A DNA stretch of 64,000 nucleotides from Candidatus Saccharimonadota bacterium (GTDB taxonomy: Bacteria > Patescibacteriota > Saccharimonadia > Saccharimonadales > Saccharimonadaceae). Below are positions 29,562 through 37,901 of this stretch, piece after piece. The notes beneath the pieces are model-generated. The model did no database searches. It was not told the origin of the DNA and was given only the letters and a program-made list of their open reading frames with translations. How positions within the stretch are numbered: position 1 is the stretch's first letter; each line of letters begins with the position of its first letter. The position numbers and the translations under genes were made by a program. The stretch spans positions 1 through 64,000 of the forward strand of contig CAJPOP010000002.1 of assembly GCA_905372305.1 (NCBI GenBank). The letters are read 5' to 3'.

Positions 29562-29959
29562 TGGTGGAGCTGCCGGGTACTGCCCCCGGGTCCAACTGGT
29601 ATCCTGATATTCGTCTACGAGCATAGGCTCATTTAAGAATTTTATAACGTCGCCTGGCTAAAAATAAACCGAAAAAACCAAGTTTCGTTACGCGGAGAAA
29701 GTCCCGCATGCCCGCCGCTTCCGAGCATGCAGCCAGCAACATATATATGACACCCTACACATCGGCTGTTGCCACGATATTAGGATGATCGCTAAAAGCT
29801 AAGCAGCGATTGGCGCAAAAGCCATCTTAGGAGCGAAAGCGCTCGCTACAAATGACTTTGCTTTTGCAACAAAGTTTGCAACTAAATCATACGTTACGCG
29901 TATCGTCGGCTCGCAGAATATCTTGATAAAGTCCAATTGTCGAAAGCTATATCAGCCCC
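29562..29959 (-). ncRNA. ssrA: Transfer-messenger RNA (tmRNA)
   Basis: tmRNA rescues stalled ribosomes and adds a degradation tag. The tRNA-like ends pair GGGGCTG with CAGCTCC, followed by A and an encoded CCA. The tag reading frame follows GTTGCAAAC, the usual resume context. It encodes ANFVAKAKSFVAS then AFAPKMAFAPIAA and stops at TAG, 26 residues, which is long for the family. The promoter is TATAAT (29975-29980) with a weak TTAGTC 17 bases upstream. It is divergent from comM. Confidence 0.93.
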
Positions 29960-30013
29960 GCATATCTCCCCGCTATTATAGCACGCTTATTTTAAAAGAC
30001 TAAGCATGTATGG

Positions 30014-30019
30014 TTTAAT
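30014..30019 (+). promoter_or_regulatory. Extended -10 (TGG-TTTAAT) of comM
   Basis: The hexamer ends 6 bases before the comM ATG at 30026, predicting a leaderless mRNA. It lies between the diverging tmRNA promoter and comM. Confidence 0.55.
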
Positions 30020-30025
30020 AAAATC

Positions 30026-31546
30026 ATGGTAAGTAAAGTACAGTCAGCCACTCCATACGGATTTCACGGTCAAATGATTGACATCGAAGGAGACATATCA
30101 CGAGGCTTACCTGGAGTGCAAATAGTTGGACTTGGCAATAAAGCAATTGACGAATCTCGCGACCGAGTACGCGGCGCTATCAAAAACTCATCCTTAGATT
30201 TTCCAAAAGGTAAAATAGTCATAAACCTAGCGCCAGCCGAACTGCCTAAAGACGGGTCTCAATTTGACTTGCCAATAGCCTTAACCATTCTATGCTTAGG
30301 CGGGCTGCTATCTCAAAACGACTTAGACGGCGCCCTGTTTGCTGGCGAGCTGGCCCTAGATGGTAGTCTACGACCTATCAGGTCTGCCATCATCACGGCT
30401 GAAATCGCTAAAAAGCACGAAATTCATACTGTGTATGTTCCGTCTCAAAATGCCAATCAAGCAGCTCTGGTTTCAGGAATAGAAATAATACCCGTGGACA
30501 ATCTAAAATCGCTATTTCTTCATCTAAAAAAAGAAAAGATCATACAATCCGCCAGCAAGACTAAGCTTAGCCGCTCAAAAACATCCAAGGATAACATATC
30601 TCTCGATCATATATACGGACAAGAGCAAGCTAAACGAGCAATCCAAATAGCAGTAGCCGGAAGACATAATTTGCTTCTTTCTGGGCCGCCAGGGTCGGGT
30701 AAAACTATGCTCGCCCGCGCATTAAAAAATTTATTACCGCCTCTCAATCAGGATGAGATTATTGAAGTAACTAAATTACACAACCTTGGAGATCGTAACA
30801 TTACGAATAACACCATCACCGAACGACCCTTTAGGTCGCCGCATCACACCGCCAGTCGAACTTCCATCATAGGCGGCGGATCCAGAATACAGCCCGGAGA
30901 GATTAGCCTCGCTCATCGCGGCGTTCTGTTTTTGGACGAATTCCTGGAGTATCCGCGATCAATACTCGAATCGCTGCGACAACCGCTTGAAGACCGCGAA
31001 ATAACCATTAGCCGTGCAAAAGGAAAATTTAAATTCCCTGCAGACTTTATACTTATCGCCACAATGAACCCATGTCCCTGCGGATTCTTAGGCGATACAG
31101 AAAAGCAATGCACCTGCTCTCAGTCCCAAATACTAAACTACCAGAAAAAACTATCCGGACCACTACTGGATAGAATCGATCTTACCGTGTCTGTATCCAG
31201 AGTTCCTCATGAGCAATTAGCGATAAAAAATCTGTCGTTAAAATCACAACATACCAATATTCAGTCTTTAATAAATAAAGCACATAATCTTCAACACCTC
31301 CGTTATAATTGTAGTACTAGTTACAACAGCAATATAAATAACACTGATGTTGACAAATATACATCACTATCAAATAAGGCTCAATCTTTCCTTATTTCGG
31401 CAAGTAAAAAACTAGATTTGAGCGCCCGCAGCTATTTCAAAATCATCAAAGTCGCTAGAACTATTGCCGACCTGGAAGACAGCCGCACTATTGAAGTCCC
31501 CCATATCGCCGAGAGTCTTCAGTATCGCCAAATCGCCGCAAATTGA
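30026..31546 (+). CDS. comM: ComM/YifB-family AAA+ ATPase
   Basis: The 506-residue protein has an N-terminal Lon-like ChlI domain (about 1-170). The AAA+ magnesium-chelatase-like core shows Walker A GPPGSGKT, Walker B VLFLDEFLEY and the CPCG zinc cluster (MNPCPCGFLGD). ComM is a hexameric branch-migration helicase that helps integrate incoming DNA during natural transformation. This suits a genome that also encodes type IV pili. It stops with TGA, which supports the standard bacterial code. The mRNA is predicted to be leaderless. Confidence 0.93.
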   Translation: MVSKVQSATPYGFHGQMIDIEGDISRGLPGVQIVGLGNKAIDESRDRVRGAIKNSSLDFPKGKIVINLAPAELPKDGSQFDLPIALTILCLGGLLSQNDLDGALFAGELALDGSLRPIRSAIITAEIAKKHEIHTVYVPSQNANQAALVSGIEIIPVDNLKSLFLHLKKEKIIQSASKTKLSRSKTSKDNISLDHIYGQEQAKRAIQIAVAGRHNLLLSGPPGSGKTMLARALKNLLPPLNQDEIIEVTKLHNLGDRNITNNTITERPFRSPHHTASRTSIIGGGSRIQPGEISLAHRGVLFLDEFLEYPRSILESLRQPLEDREITISRAKGKFKFPADFILIATMNPCPCGFLGDTEKQCTCSQSQILNYQKKLSGPLLDRIDLTVSVSRVPHEQLAIKNLSLKSQHTNIQSLINKAHNLQHLRYNCSTSYNSNINNTDVDKYTSLSNKAQSFLISASKKLDLSARSYFKIIKVARTIADLEDSRTIEVPHIAESLQYRQIAAN

Positions 31547-31556
31547 ATAAGACATA

Positions 31557-31585
31557 TTGAAAAGGCTCTCTATCTCTGTTACAAT
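31557..31585 (+). promoter_or_regulatory. Promoter of infC-rpmI-rplT
   Basis: TTGAAA (31557-31562), a 17-base spacer and TACAAT (31580-31585). A leader of about 40 bases precedes the infC start. Confidence 0.75.
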
Positions 31586-31630
31586 GACCAGTGGAATTAA
31601 TCTAAAAATTGCTTCAAAGGAGAGCTGAAG

Positions 31631-32137
31631 ATCACTAAATCAATTCGTATCAACGGAGAAATCCGTGCCCGAGAACTGCGGGTCGTCGGCTCAGATGGCG
31701 AACAGCTCGGAATTATGCCGCTTCGCGACGCGCTTCGTGCGGCCGAGGAAGCTGGACTAGACCTTGTTGAAATTTCACCAAATGCCAATCCGCCTGTTGC
31801 TAAGATCATCGACTGGGGTAAATACCAGTATCAAAAGATGAAAGATCAGCAAAGAAATCGGCGTTCGGCAAAATCTGGCGACTTGAAACAAATGCGCTTT
31901 GGACTGAAGATTGGCGCTGGCGACCTAGAGGTCAAGCTAAAGAAGATTCGTAAATTCCTGGAAGGCGGACATAAAGTGCGCATACAGGTTGTTTACAAAG
32001 GTCGCGAGATGGCACACAAAGAGATAGGCTATGAGTTGATCAGCAAAATCATGGAACATCTCGAAGAAGAAGCAATATTAGAGCAAAAACCTCAGATGGC
32101 TGGTCGCAATCTGAGCGTAGTAATAAGGAGTAAATAA
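31631..32137 (+). CDS. infC: Translation initiation factor IF-3, probable ATC start
   Basis: IF-3 keeps ribosomal subunits apart and checks start codons. The first in-frame ATG (31715) would delete the conserved N-terminal segment SIRINGEIRARELRVVGSDG. A good AAAGGAGAG site lies 8 bases before an in-frame ATC at 31631, giving 168 residues with both IF-3 domains. Rare AUU/AUC starts of infC are known in other bacteria, where they allow IF-3 to repress itself. The stop overlaps rpmI (TAATG). Confidence 0.9.
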   Translation: MTKSIRINGEIRARELRVVGSDGEQLGIMPLRDALRAAEEAGLDLVEISPNANPPVAKIIDWGKYQYQKMKDQQRNRRSAKSGDLKQMRFGLKIGAGDLEVKLKKIRKFLEGGHKVRIQVVYKGREMAHKEIGYELISKIMEHLEEEAILEQKPQMAGRNLSVVIRSK

Positions 32138-32331
32138 TGCCGAAACTAAAGACCCACAAAGGTACTGCGAAGCGCATTAAGCTGACCAGCACCGGCAAAT
32201 TGACTCGCCAACGCGCGTTTGGCGGTCACTTTCTGGCTAAAAAGTCAAAAAGTCGAAAGCGCGCTATCAATACAACAGCAAAAGTAACTGGCTCAATGGC
32301 AAAGAATGTCCGCCGAGCGATAGGAGCTTAA
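32137..32331 (+). CDS. rpmI: 50S ribosomal protein bL35
   Basis: The 64-residue basic protein begins MPKLKTHKGTAKRIKLT and contains the family segment GHFLAKKSKSRKR. It is in the universal infC-rpmI-rplT order. Its ATG overlaps the infC stop by one base, with AAGGAG upstream. Confidence 0.96.
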   Translation: MPKLKTHKGTAKRIKLTSTGKLTRQRAFGGHFLAKKSKSRKRAINTTAKVTGSMAKNVRRAIGA

Positions 32332-32338
32332 TGACATC

Positions 32339-32680
32339 ATGAGAGTAAAACGAGGAGTCGCTGCCAGCGCAAAACATAAAAAGACGCTCAAATTAGCTAA
32401 GGGCATGCAGCACAATAGAACCCGTAGCTTCCGCCTGGCAAAGCAAGGCGTCATCCGGGCTTTACAGTACGCTTACCGCGATCGCCGCAATAAAAAACGC
32501 GATTTGCGCAGCTTATGGATTACCCGCATTAACGCCGCTGCTCGCCAGGAAGGTACGACATACGGCAAGCTAATTGCAGGATTGAAAGCGAACAATATCG
32601 CGCTCGACCGTAAGATACTAGCAGAACTGGCAGTAAGCGAACCAAAGGCTTTCGCGGACATCGTAAAAGCAGCTTTGTAA
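32339..32680 (+). CDS. rplT: 50S ribosomal protein bL20
   Basis: The 113-residue 23S-binding assembly protein begins MRVKRGVAASAKHKKTLKLAKG, with the conserved YAYRDRRNKKRDLRSLWITRI block. Last gene of the operon; the GGAGC ribosome site overlaps the end of rpmI. Confidence 0.97.
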   Translation: MRVKRGVAASAKHKKTLKLAKGMQHNRTRSFRLAKQGVIRALQYAYRDRRNKKRDLRSLWITRINAAARQEGTTYGKLIAGLKANNIALDRKILAELAVSEPKAFADIVKAAL

Positions 32681-32697
32681 TTACCCAAGTGTACCAA

Positions 32698-32740
32698 TAA
32701 AATAACCCTGACTACCTAGTAATCAGGGTTATTTTACGTT
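32698..32740. terminator. Bidirectional terminator between rplT and rnpB
   Basis: AATAACCCTGA-TTACTAGGTAG-TCAGGGTTATT (minus strand) has T-rich tails on both sides. It ends rplT transcripts rightwards and rnpB transcripts leftwards. Confidence 0.88.
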
Positions 32741-33084
32741 GCAGCCTGCCTATAAGCCGGGTTTTGTCGAGAGCGATCATCTATCTAGTTTGCTTGTTGC
32801 CAAGCAAATCAAGCGGTTATCGATTTACAAGCGGATCACTTTTAGTGTAAATCTCCTTGCAGCCAGCAGGGTTTACCTCTTGTCTGCGTCACCGCAGGCA
32901 ACTGCGAGCTCTTACCTCGCTCGTTTCACCTTTTCCTTAGTATTTATCAAACACTAAGGTAGTTTCGTTTCTGTGGCACTTTCCCTAGGGTTGCCCCCGG
33001 TCGCCGTTAGCGACTGCCGTATCCTTCGCTGCCCGGACTTTCCTCTTAGCGCAGCACGCGCCAAGCGACCGCTCAGCAGACTAC
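32741..33084 (-). ncRNA. rnpB: RNase P RNA
   Basis: The catalytic RNA of tRNA 5' maturation. The conserved blocks GAGGAAAGTCCGGGC (P4 region), CCTAGGGAAAGTGCCACAGAAA and GACAAAACCCGGCTTATAGGC are in order. The ends are set by P1 pairing of GTAGTCTGC with GCAGGCTGC. Its TATAAT is at 33091-33096 with TTGGGA 18 bases upstream. Confidence 0.96.
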
Positions 33085-33121
33085 CGCTTCATTATACATT
33101 AAACTTTCATATAATCCCAAA

Positions 33122-33271
33122 CAAAAAACCCTAAGATCCTGCAAATACTTGATATTCCCCGCTTAAACGCAAGGTGGGTGCTCGCAACTTATTACCACGA
33201 TAATAAATCATTAAAGCTCCCTATCATATGATGTTAGGAAAATCATACGTACCCACAGGCAACTTAGGGCT
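33122..33271 (-). ncRNA. Probable 6S-like regulatory RNA
   Basis: TATAAT at 33278-33283 predicts a start near 33271. The RNA closes with CCCTAAG/CTTAGGG (33269-33263 with 33135-33129), directly followed by TTTTTT. An inner GTGGGT/ACCCAC helix and an open middle with GCGTTTAAGCGGGGA give the long, bubble-containing rod expected of 6S RNA, which binds RNA polymerase. The length of about 150 is a little short for 6S. Another ncRNA class is possible. It lies just upstream of rnpB. Confidence 0.5.
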
Positions 33272-33278
33272 AGTTCTA

Positions 33279-33929
33279 TTATACACTAAAAATCATCATA
33301 AATACATCTAGTATAGTACTGATACAAGCGCTCATTACTCGGCCAATTGCACTAGAGAATAGCACAACAAGTAAAAAAACTACCAATGTGCCGTATTGTT
33401 CAATTTGCTCCATCAGTCGCCTAGCACTTTCTGGCGCTAAAGCATATAACAAGCGAGAACCGTCTAACGGCGGTACAGGCAGCATGTTAAACACGAAAAA
33501 GCCCAGATTAACGGATACTGTCATTGCTATCACCGATCCAAGAAATGATGACGCGACCAACCCACCGTTACTAACAACACCCATCAAAACACCAATGCCA
33601 AAAGCAAAAAAGGCTATAAAAAGATTAGTCAACGGCCCCGCCAATGCAACCATAGCAGCCCCCCACTCGCCATAACGGACTCTGTTAGGATTAAACGGCA
33701 CTGGTTTTGCGCCGCCAAACACTGGCCCGCCCAGCAGCGCCATGGTTAACGGCAGAAGAATAGTCATAAATGGGTCAATATGCTTTAATGGGTTAAGGGT
33801 CAGTCGTCCTTCAATTTTTGCAGTATTATCCCCCAGAAAGTATCCCATAAAAGCATGCATAGCCTCATGAACCGTCATAGACAAGAGAATAATAGCAAAA
33901 ATCATTATGATACTCACAATAGACATCAC
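33279..33929 (-). CDS. Site-2-protease-type zinc metalloprotease (M50)
   Basis: The 216-residue membrane protein has the zinc motif HEAMH (about residue 21) in the first helix. A second conserved motif is MLPVPPLDGSRLL (third ligand Asp). It belongs to the compact M50 group that cuts substrates within the membrane; the target is unknown. TGG-TATAAT (33936-33941) ends 6 bases before a GTG start at 33929 and 9 bases before an ATG at 33926. Either start implies a leaderless or nearly leaderless mRNA. Confidence 0.9.
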   Translation of the reverse strand: MMSIVSIIMIFAIILLSMTVHEAMHAFMGYFLGDNTAKIEGRLTLNPLKHIDPFMTILLPLTMALLGGPVFGGAKPVPFNPNRVRYGEWGAAMVALAGPLTNLFIAFFAFGIGVLMGVVSNGGLVASSFLGSVIAMTVSVNLGFFVFNMLPVPPLDGSRLLYALAPESARRLMEQIEQYGTLVVFLLVVLFSSAIGRVMSACISTILDVFMMIFSV

Positions 33930-34057
33930 AGTAGCATTATACCATGACTAACCTACATCTTTATCAGCGTTAAATTCCATAAGACAGCTTTATAAAACAA
34001 GTATATCAATGAAGTCTTTACTTAAAATAAAAACACAACCCTAAGTGCTGTGTTTAC

Positions 34058-34612
34058 TTAACAAATATACTTCTCTCGACGGAACCGGGTGAGGTGCGCC
34101 TCCCCATAACTACGATTGTCCACCACAACAATTCCGTTTTGAATTGGCACCTCACCTATTCCTGGGTGTGATAATATCATACATCCGCCTGGTTTGAGAA
34201 GCCCCATCAGTCGTGAAACTGTGGAAAACTGAGGGTTATGATATGGCGGATCAGCAAAAATGATATCAAACTTCTCTGTTACGCTCATGCTTTCCAACCA
34301 ATTCGATACCGTTGTTTTTATTACAATAGATTTTTCATCAACACCCAAATTGCTTATATTTTCGACAATAACACGCTGAGCAACTCGGTTGCGCTCCACG
34401 AAAACCGCTAACTCGGCACCACGACTGAGCGCCTCCAAGCCAATGGCGCCAGAGCCGGCAAAGGCGTCCAAAACCCGCGAACCACGCACGGTTTCGCCAA
34501 GTGAATTGAACATCGCTGAACGGACTCGTTCGCCCATGGGATGTGTCGTTGAGCCTGGCGGGGTTTGGATAAATCGTCCGCCAAATTCCCCAGCGATGAT
34601 ACGTACTCTCAC
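34058..34612 (-). CDS. rsmD: 16S rRNA (guanine-966-N2) methyltransferase
   Basis: The 184-residue SAM-dependent methyltransferase has N-terminal RIIAGEFGGRFIQTPPG, SAM-binding VLDAFAGSGAIGLEALSRGA and catalytic FADPPYH. It modifies 16S rRNA during 30S assembly. Its start overlaps the stop of the upstream gene by 4 bases (ATGA), in the cluster recG-unknown-rsmD. Confidence 0.92.
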   Translation of the reverse strand: MRVRIIAGEFGGRFIQTPPGSTTHPMGERVRSAMFNSLGETVRGSRVLDAFAGSGAIGLEALSRGAELAVFVERNRVAQRVIVENISNLGVDEKSIVIKTTVSNWLESMSVTEKFDIIFADPPYHNPQFSTVSRLMGLLKPGGCMILSHPGIGEVPIQNGIVVVDNRSYGEAHLTRFRREKYIC

Positions 34613-35424
34613 CGTTTGGCCTCAAGCTTCCAAACCGACGCCAGCCAGCCCAGCATGACGGCTTTGATGATGATCGGCATCAGTTCATGGTTGGTTTGCC
34701 ACGCCAGATCTGTCGTCCAGCCGTTTTTACCAAAATTGTCATACATTTTCATGGCCGCCACGGCGTGAACTTGCTCCAGATAGTATTCCCGATAGCCTTG
34801 CTGCTTGACCTGTAAAATCTCAGCTTCACTCGGCACAGCATCCTTAAAGCGCGGATAGGCTACCACGCTCGCCACGCCCGCTTCAAACGCCACATGCATA
34901 GTCATCATACCTTTGGCGCCCCAGAACTTCCAGTTGTTTTTGATGAGCTCAATCCCCGTGTCACCCTTCATGACATTTTTCTTTAGGATTGAGGTTCGCG
35001 TCTCCAAACCTTCACCGCCGCGCAGCTCCTCCATTGCCTGTTCCAGCGGGAAATGATGCGCTGGCGTTAGACCATCAGTGATGGCGTGCGCCATCCATGC
35101 CGCTTCAAAGGCAGCTCGTTCAGAATTATTTTTTTGCAGTGCCTTTGTCAAATTATAAATATGCTGGTCAATCATCTCCAAAAGCGCCGTGTCGTTTGGA
35201 TCATCTGGATTGATGAAATGCCACGGCTCGTCAACGGCTGGACTTTTACGCTTGACGCCGTCAGGACCGTTTTTGCCTTCAAAGTGCAGGATATCTTTAA
35301 TATCAGGAAACTCACACCAATCAGGCAGCATTGGCGTCAGATGTCGCCTGGCCACTCGATCTATCTTTTGATGAACACCGATAAATCGACCAGAGCCATC
35401 TCTAATTGTTGTTCCTGCATACAT
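34609..35424 (-). CDS. Hypothetical His-rich helical protein
   Basis: The 271-residue soluble protein has spaced His/Asp residues (EPWHFINPDD; AWMAHAITDGLTPAHHFP; MMTMHVAFEAG). These vaguely resemble the helical zinc-site fold of phospholipase C/P1 nuclease proteins, but no family assignment is secure. It begins one base after recG and overlaps rsmD by 4 bases, so the three are made together. Confidence 0.65.
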   Translation of the reverse strand: MYAGTTIRDGSGRFIGVHQKIDRVARRHLTPMLPDWCEFPDIKDILHFEGKNGPDGVKRKSPAVDEPWHFINPDDPNDTALLEMIDQHIYNLTKALQKNNSERAAFEAAWMAHAITDGLTPAHHFPLEQAMEELRGGEGLETRTSILKKNVMKGDTGIELIKNNWKFWGAKGMMTMHVAFEAGVASVVAYPRFKDAVPSEAEILQVKQQGYREYYLEQVHAVAAMKMYDNFGKNGWTTDLAWQTNHELMPIIIKAVMLGWLASVWKLEAKR

Positions 35425-35425
35425 A

Positions 35426-37471
35426 TTAATTCAAAATGGTTAATCGCTGATAGCGACTGACGGCACGCGCCAGATGGTTATATTGTAGCAAATCCTGCCC
35501 TTCTTTGACAAAGTGCTCAGCCTCCGCTTGCGCACGGGCAATCAGCGGCGTATCGCTCAGCGAGGCAATTTTTAGGTTCAATGCGCCATGCTGTGCTCGT
35601 CCGTAAATCTCGCCGGGACCGCGCAATTTCAAGTCGACTTCCGCCAGGTAAAAGCCGTCTTGAGACTTCTCAATTTCCCTGAGGCGCTGGCTTGGCTTGT
35701 CATGACTCGACATCATCAGATGACAAAAGCTCTGGTGCTCGCCACGTCCAACCCGCCCGCGTAGCTGATGAAGCTGGCTGAGACCAAAATGATCGGCATT
35801 TTCGATAAGCATGACTGTGGCGTTCGGTACGTTGACACCAACTTCCACCACCGTGGTACTCACCAGCATATCAATTTCACCGTTCGCGAATTGCTGCATG
35901 ACCGCAGCCTTTTCCTCCGACGGCAATTTACCGTGTAGCAGCCCAAGGCGACGATGATGAAACATCGTTTTTGCTAATTTGTGATATTCCGCCTCGACCG
36001 ATTTTTTGTCGTTGTCAGGATTATCATCAATCAACGGACAAATGACATAGGCTTGGCGACCCTGGGCTAGTTCGTAGTCAATGGCTTCGTAAAGTTTCGG
36101 CGCTGAGGGCGGCGACCAAATTTTCGTTTCAATCGGCTGACGGCCAGCTGGTAGCTCATCCAAAATCGAGATATCCAGTTCACCATACAAGGTCAACGCC
36201 AAACTGCGTGGAATCGGCGTGGCGGTCATGTTGAGTAGATGCGGCATGTAGTCTGCCTTTTGCAGCAACGCCTGCCGCTGCTTGACGCCAAATCGATGCT
36301 GCTCGTCAATCACCACAAATCCCAATTTATGGTACGCCACTTTTTCCTGAATCAGCGCATGCGTACCAACCACCACGTTGATGTTGCCATTTGCCAAGTT
36401 ATCCAGCAGCTGCCGCCGCGCTGCGCCCTTGACCTGCCCCGTCAGTAGAGCCACCGACACACCAAACGGCGATAACAGCTCATACAGCGTCTTTGCGTGC
36501 TGAGCCGCCAAAATCTCCGTCGGCGCCATGATGGCCGTCTGAAAACCAGCCTGCGCCACTTCCGCCGCCACCAGCCCGGCAACCACTGTTTTACCCGAAC
36601 CAACATCGCCTTGCAATAATCGGTTCATTGGATGTTCGGACTCCAAATCTTGCAAAATCTGCCAGGCGGCGCGGCGCTGCGCGTTGGTCAAGGGAAACGG
36701 CAGCTGCTCAACAAATTGCTTAACGACCGACTGATTGAACGGGATGCGCCAGCCAGTCAACTTGGTTTGCTCTTGCTTATTAAATTGTGCCGCCAAGATC
36801 ATTTCAAACAATTCTTCAAACGCCAAGCGTTCACGACCGCGAGCAATTTCCTGATGATTTTTCGGCGCGTGGAGAAACTTGACGGCCTCCGCGCGGCTGA
36901 CTAGTTTTTGCCGCTGGACAATGTGCTCCGGCAGCGTTTCGGGCAAAAATTCCATGATGGGGCGCAGATTCTTCAGCAAATCCTGCACGGTTTTGGGGCG
37001 GAGGTTTTTGATGGATTTATAGACCGGATGAATGCCTGACGTATGGTGGATGTCGGATGTATCAGTTGACTTGGCGAGTTCGACGGATGGATTGCTGATT
37101 TGGTAGCTGTTATACTGCATGCCAAATTGACCAGAAAACATGAATTCAGCGTCAGATTTGAGCTGTGACTCACGGTACGGCTGATTGAACCAAACAGCCT
37201 TCACCTTGCCAGAATCATCCGCCAACACCGCCGTAGTAATCCTCAAGCCTCGGCGCACAATGCGCGTGGAAATCGACTCGCAGCGCGCCCGCACCGTCAC
37301 TTTACCCGGCTGAAGATCAGCAATGTTAACCGCCGCCGAATAATCATCATACACCCGCGGCAAAAAATCTAAGGCGTCCGCTACCGTCTCCAAACCCGCC
37401 GCCGACAGCGCCTGGGCGGTTTTAGGGCCGACGCCTTTGATATGCTTTAATAAAGTCGTTGTCAAGACCAT
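35426..37471 (-). CDS. recG: ATP-dependent DNA helicase RecG
   Basis: The 681-residue enzyme regresses stalled replication forks and migrates Holliday junctions. It has an N-terminal HhH (IKGVGPKTAQAL), an OB wedge domain, and helicase motifs GDVGSGKT (I), DEQHRFG (II), TATPIPR (III) and QLRGRVGRG (VI). TACAAT (37480-37485) lies 8 bases before the ATG, with TTGGAC 18 bases further up. A short or absent leader is predicted. Confidence 0.96.
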   Translation of the reverse strand: MVLTTTLLKHIKGVGPKTAQALSAAGLETVADALDFLPRVYDDYSAAVNIADLQPGKVTVRARCESISTRIVRRGLRITTAVLADDSGKVKAVWFNQPYRESQLKSDAEFMFSGQFGMQYNSYQISNPSVELAKSTDTSDIHHTSGIHPVYKSIKNLRPKTVQDLLKNLRPIMEFLPETLPEHIVQRQKLVSRAEAVKFLHAPKNHQEIARGRERLAFEELFEMILAAQFNKQEQTKLTGWRIPFNQSVVKQFVEQLPFPLTNAQRRAAWQILQDLESEHPMNRLLQGDVGSGKTVVAGLVAAEVAQAGFQTAIMAPTEILAAQHAKTLYELLSPFGVSVALLTGQVKGAARRQLLDNLANGNINVVVGTHALIQEKVAYHKLGFVVIDEQHRFGVKQRQALLQKADYMPHLLNMTATPIPRSLALTLYGELDISILDELPAGRQPIETKIWSPPSAPKLYEAIDYELAQGRQAYVICPLIDDNPDNDKKSVEAEYHKLAKTMFHHRRLGLLHGKLPSEEKAAVMQQFANGEIDMLVSTTVVEVGVNVPNATVMLIENADHFGLSQLHQLRGRVGRGEHQSFCHLMMSSHDKPSQRLREIEKSQDGFYLAEVDLKLRGPGEIYGRAQHGALNLKIASLSDTPLIARAQAEAEHFVKEGQDLLQYNHLARAVSRYQRLTILN

Positions 37472-37499
37472 CCTGTTCTATTGTAGCTTCCTGTAGTCA

Positions 37500-37551
37500 T
37501 AAAGTCCAAAGGTACCCAAACTACGAATTATGTAGGAAGGACTTTATTTTT
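37500..37551 (+). promoter_or_regulatory. Nested hairpin between recG and rpmB promoters
   Basis: TAAAGTCC/GGACTTTA (37500-37507 with 37539-37546) encloses a small CTAC/GTAG stem and is followed by TTTTT on the plus strand. It looks like a terminator but no plus-strand gene lies upstream. Its left arm also contains the recG -35 element. Confidence 0.4.
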
Positions 37552-37564
37552 ACATAACTGAGTC

Positions 37565-37593
37565 TTGACTAATTAAAGAAATACCTCTACAAT
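37565..37593 (+). promoter_or_regulatory. Promoter of rpmB
   Basis: TTGACT (37565-37570), a 17-base spacer and TACAAT (37588-37593), with a leader of about 32 bases containing AGAGAG. Confidence 0.75.
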
Positions 37594-37631
37594 ACTAGAG
37601 ATTAGATACTAACCTTAAAGAGAGAGTGAAA

Positions 37632-37847
37632 ATGGCATCACGATGTGAATTGACAGGCAAAGGTAAGCAATACGGACACAACGTTAGCTTTTCTTTGCGC
37701 CGCACTAAGCGCGTCTTTAAGCCAAATCTTCAGAAAAAGACTTTTGTTGTAAACGGTCAGAAAATTACTATGATTTTAAGCACAAAAGCAATACGGACAC
37801 TGAAGAAAAAAGGATTGCTGCAACCGCCAGCTGCAAAGGCTGCTTAA
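37632..37847 (+). CDS. rpmB: 50S ribosomal protein bL28
   Basis: The 71-residue basic protein begins MASRCELTGKGKQYGHNVSF, typical of bL28. ATG 37632 is chosen over the in-frame GTG at 37626. Only one Cys (C5) is present, so this is not the four-Cys zinc form. A single-gene unit with its own promoter and terminator. Confidence 0.95.
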   Translation: MASRCELTGKGKQYGHNVSFSLRRTKRVFKPNLQKKTFVVNGQKITMILSTKAIRTLKKKGLLQPPAAKAA

Positions 37848-37851
37848 CTAT

Positions 37852-37880
37852 AAAACCCTGTCGCAACAGACAGGGTTTTT
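37852..37880 (+). terminator. Terminator of rpmB
   Basis: AAAACCCTGTC-GCAACA-GACAGGGTTTTT. The A-rich left arm also allows termination of transcripts from the right. Confidence 0.92.
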
Positions 37881-37901
37881 ACTAGCCCCAATTACTTACG
37901 T

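Noticed and set aside
30026..31546. Alternative genetic code (UGA as Gly) as in Absconditabacteria/Gracilibacteria
   Set aside because: TGA ends comM, thrS and other genes at the expected lengths and the 16S is of Saccharibacteria type.
31715..32137. IF-3 starting at the first ATG (140 residues)
   Set aside because: This removes the conserved N-terminal segment and ignores an ideal ribosome site placed before the in-frame ATC at 31631.
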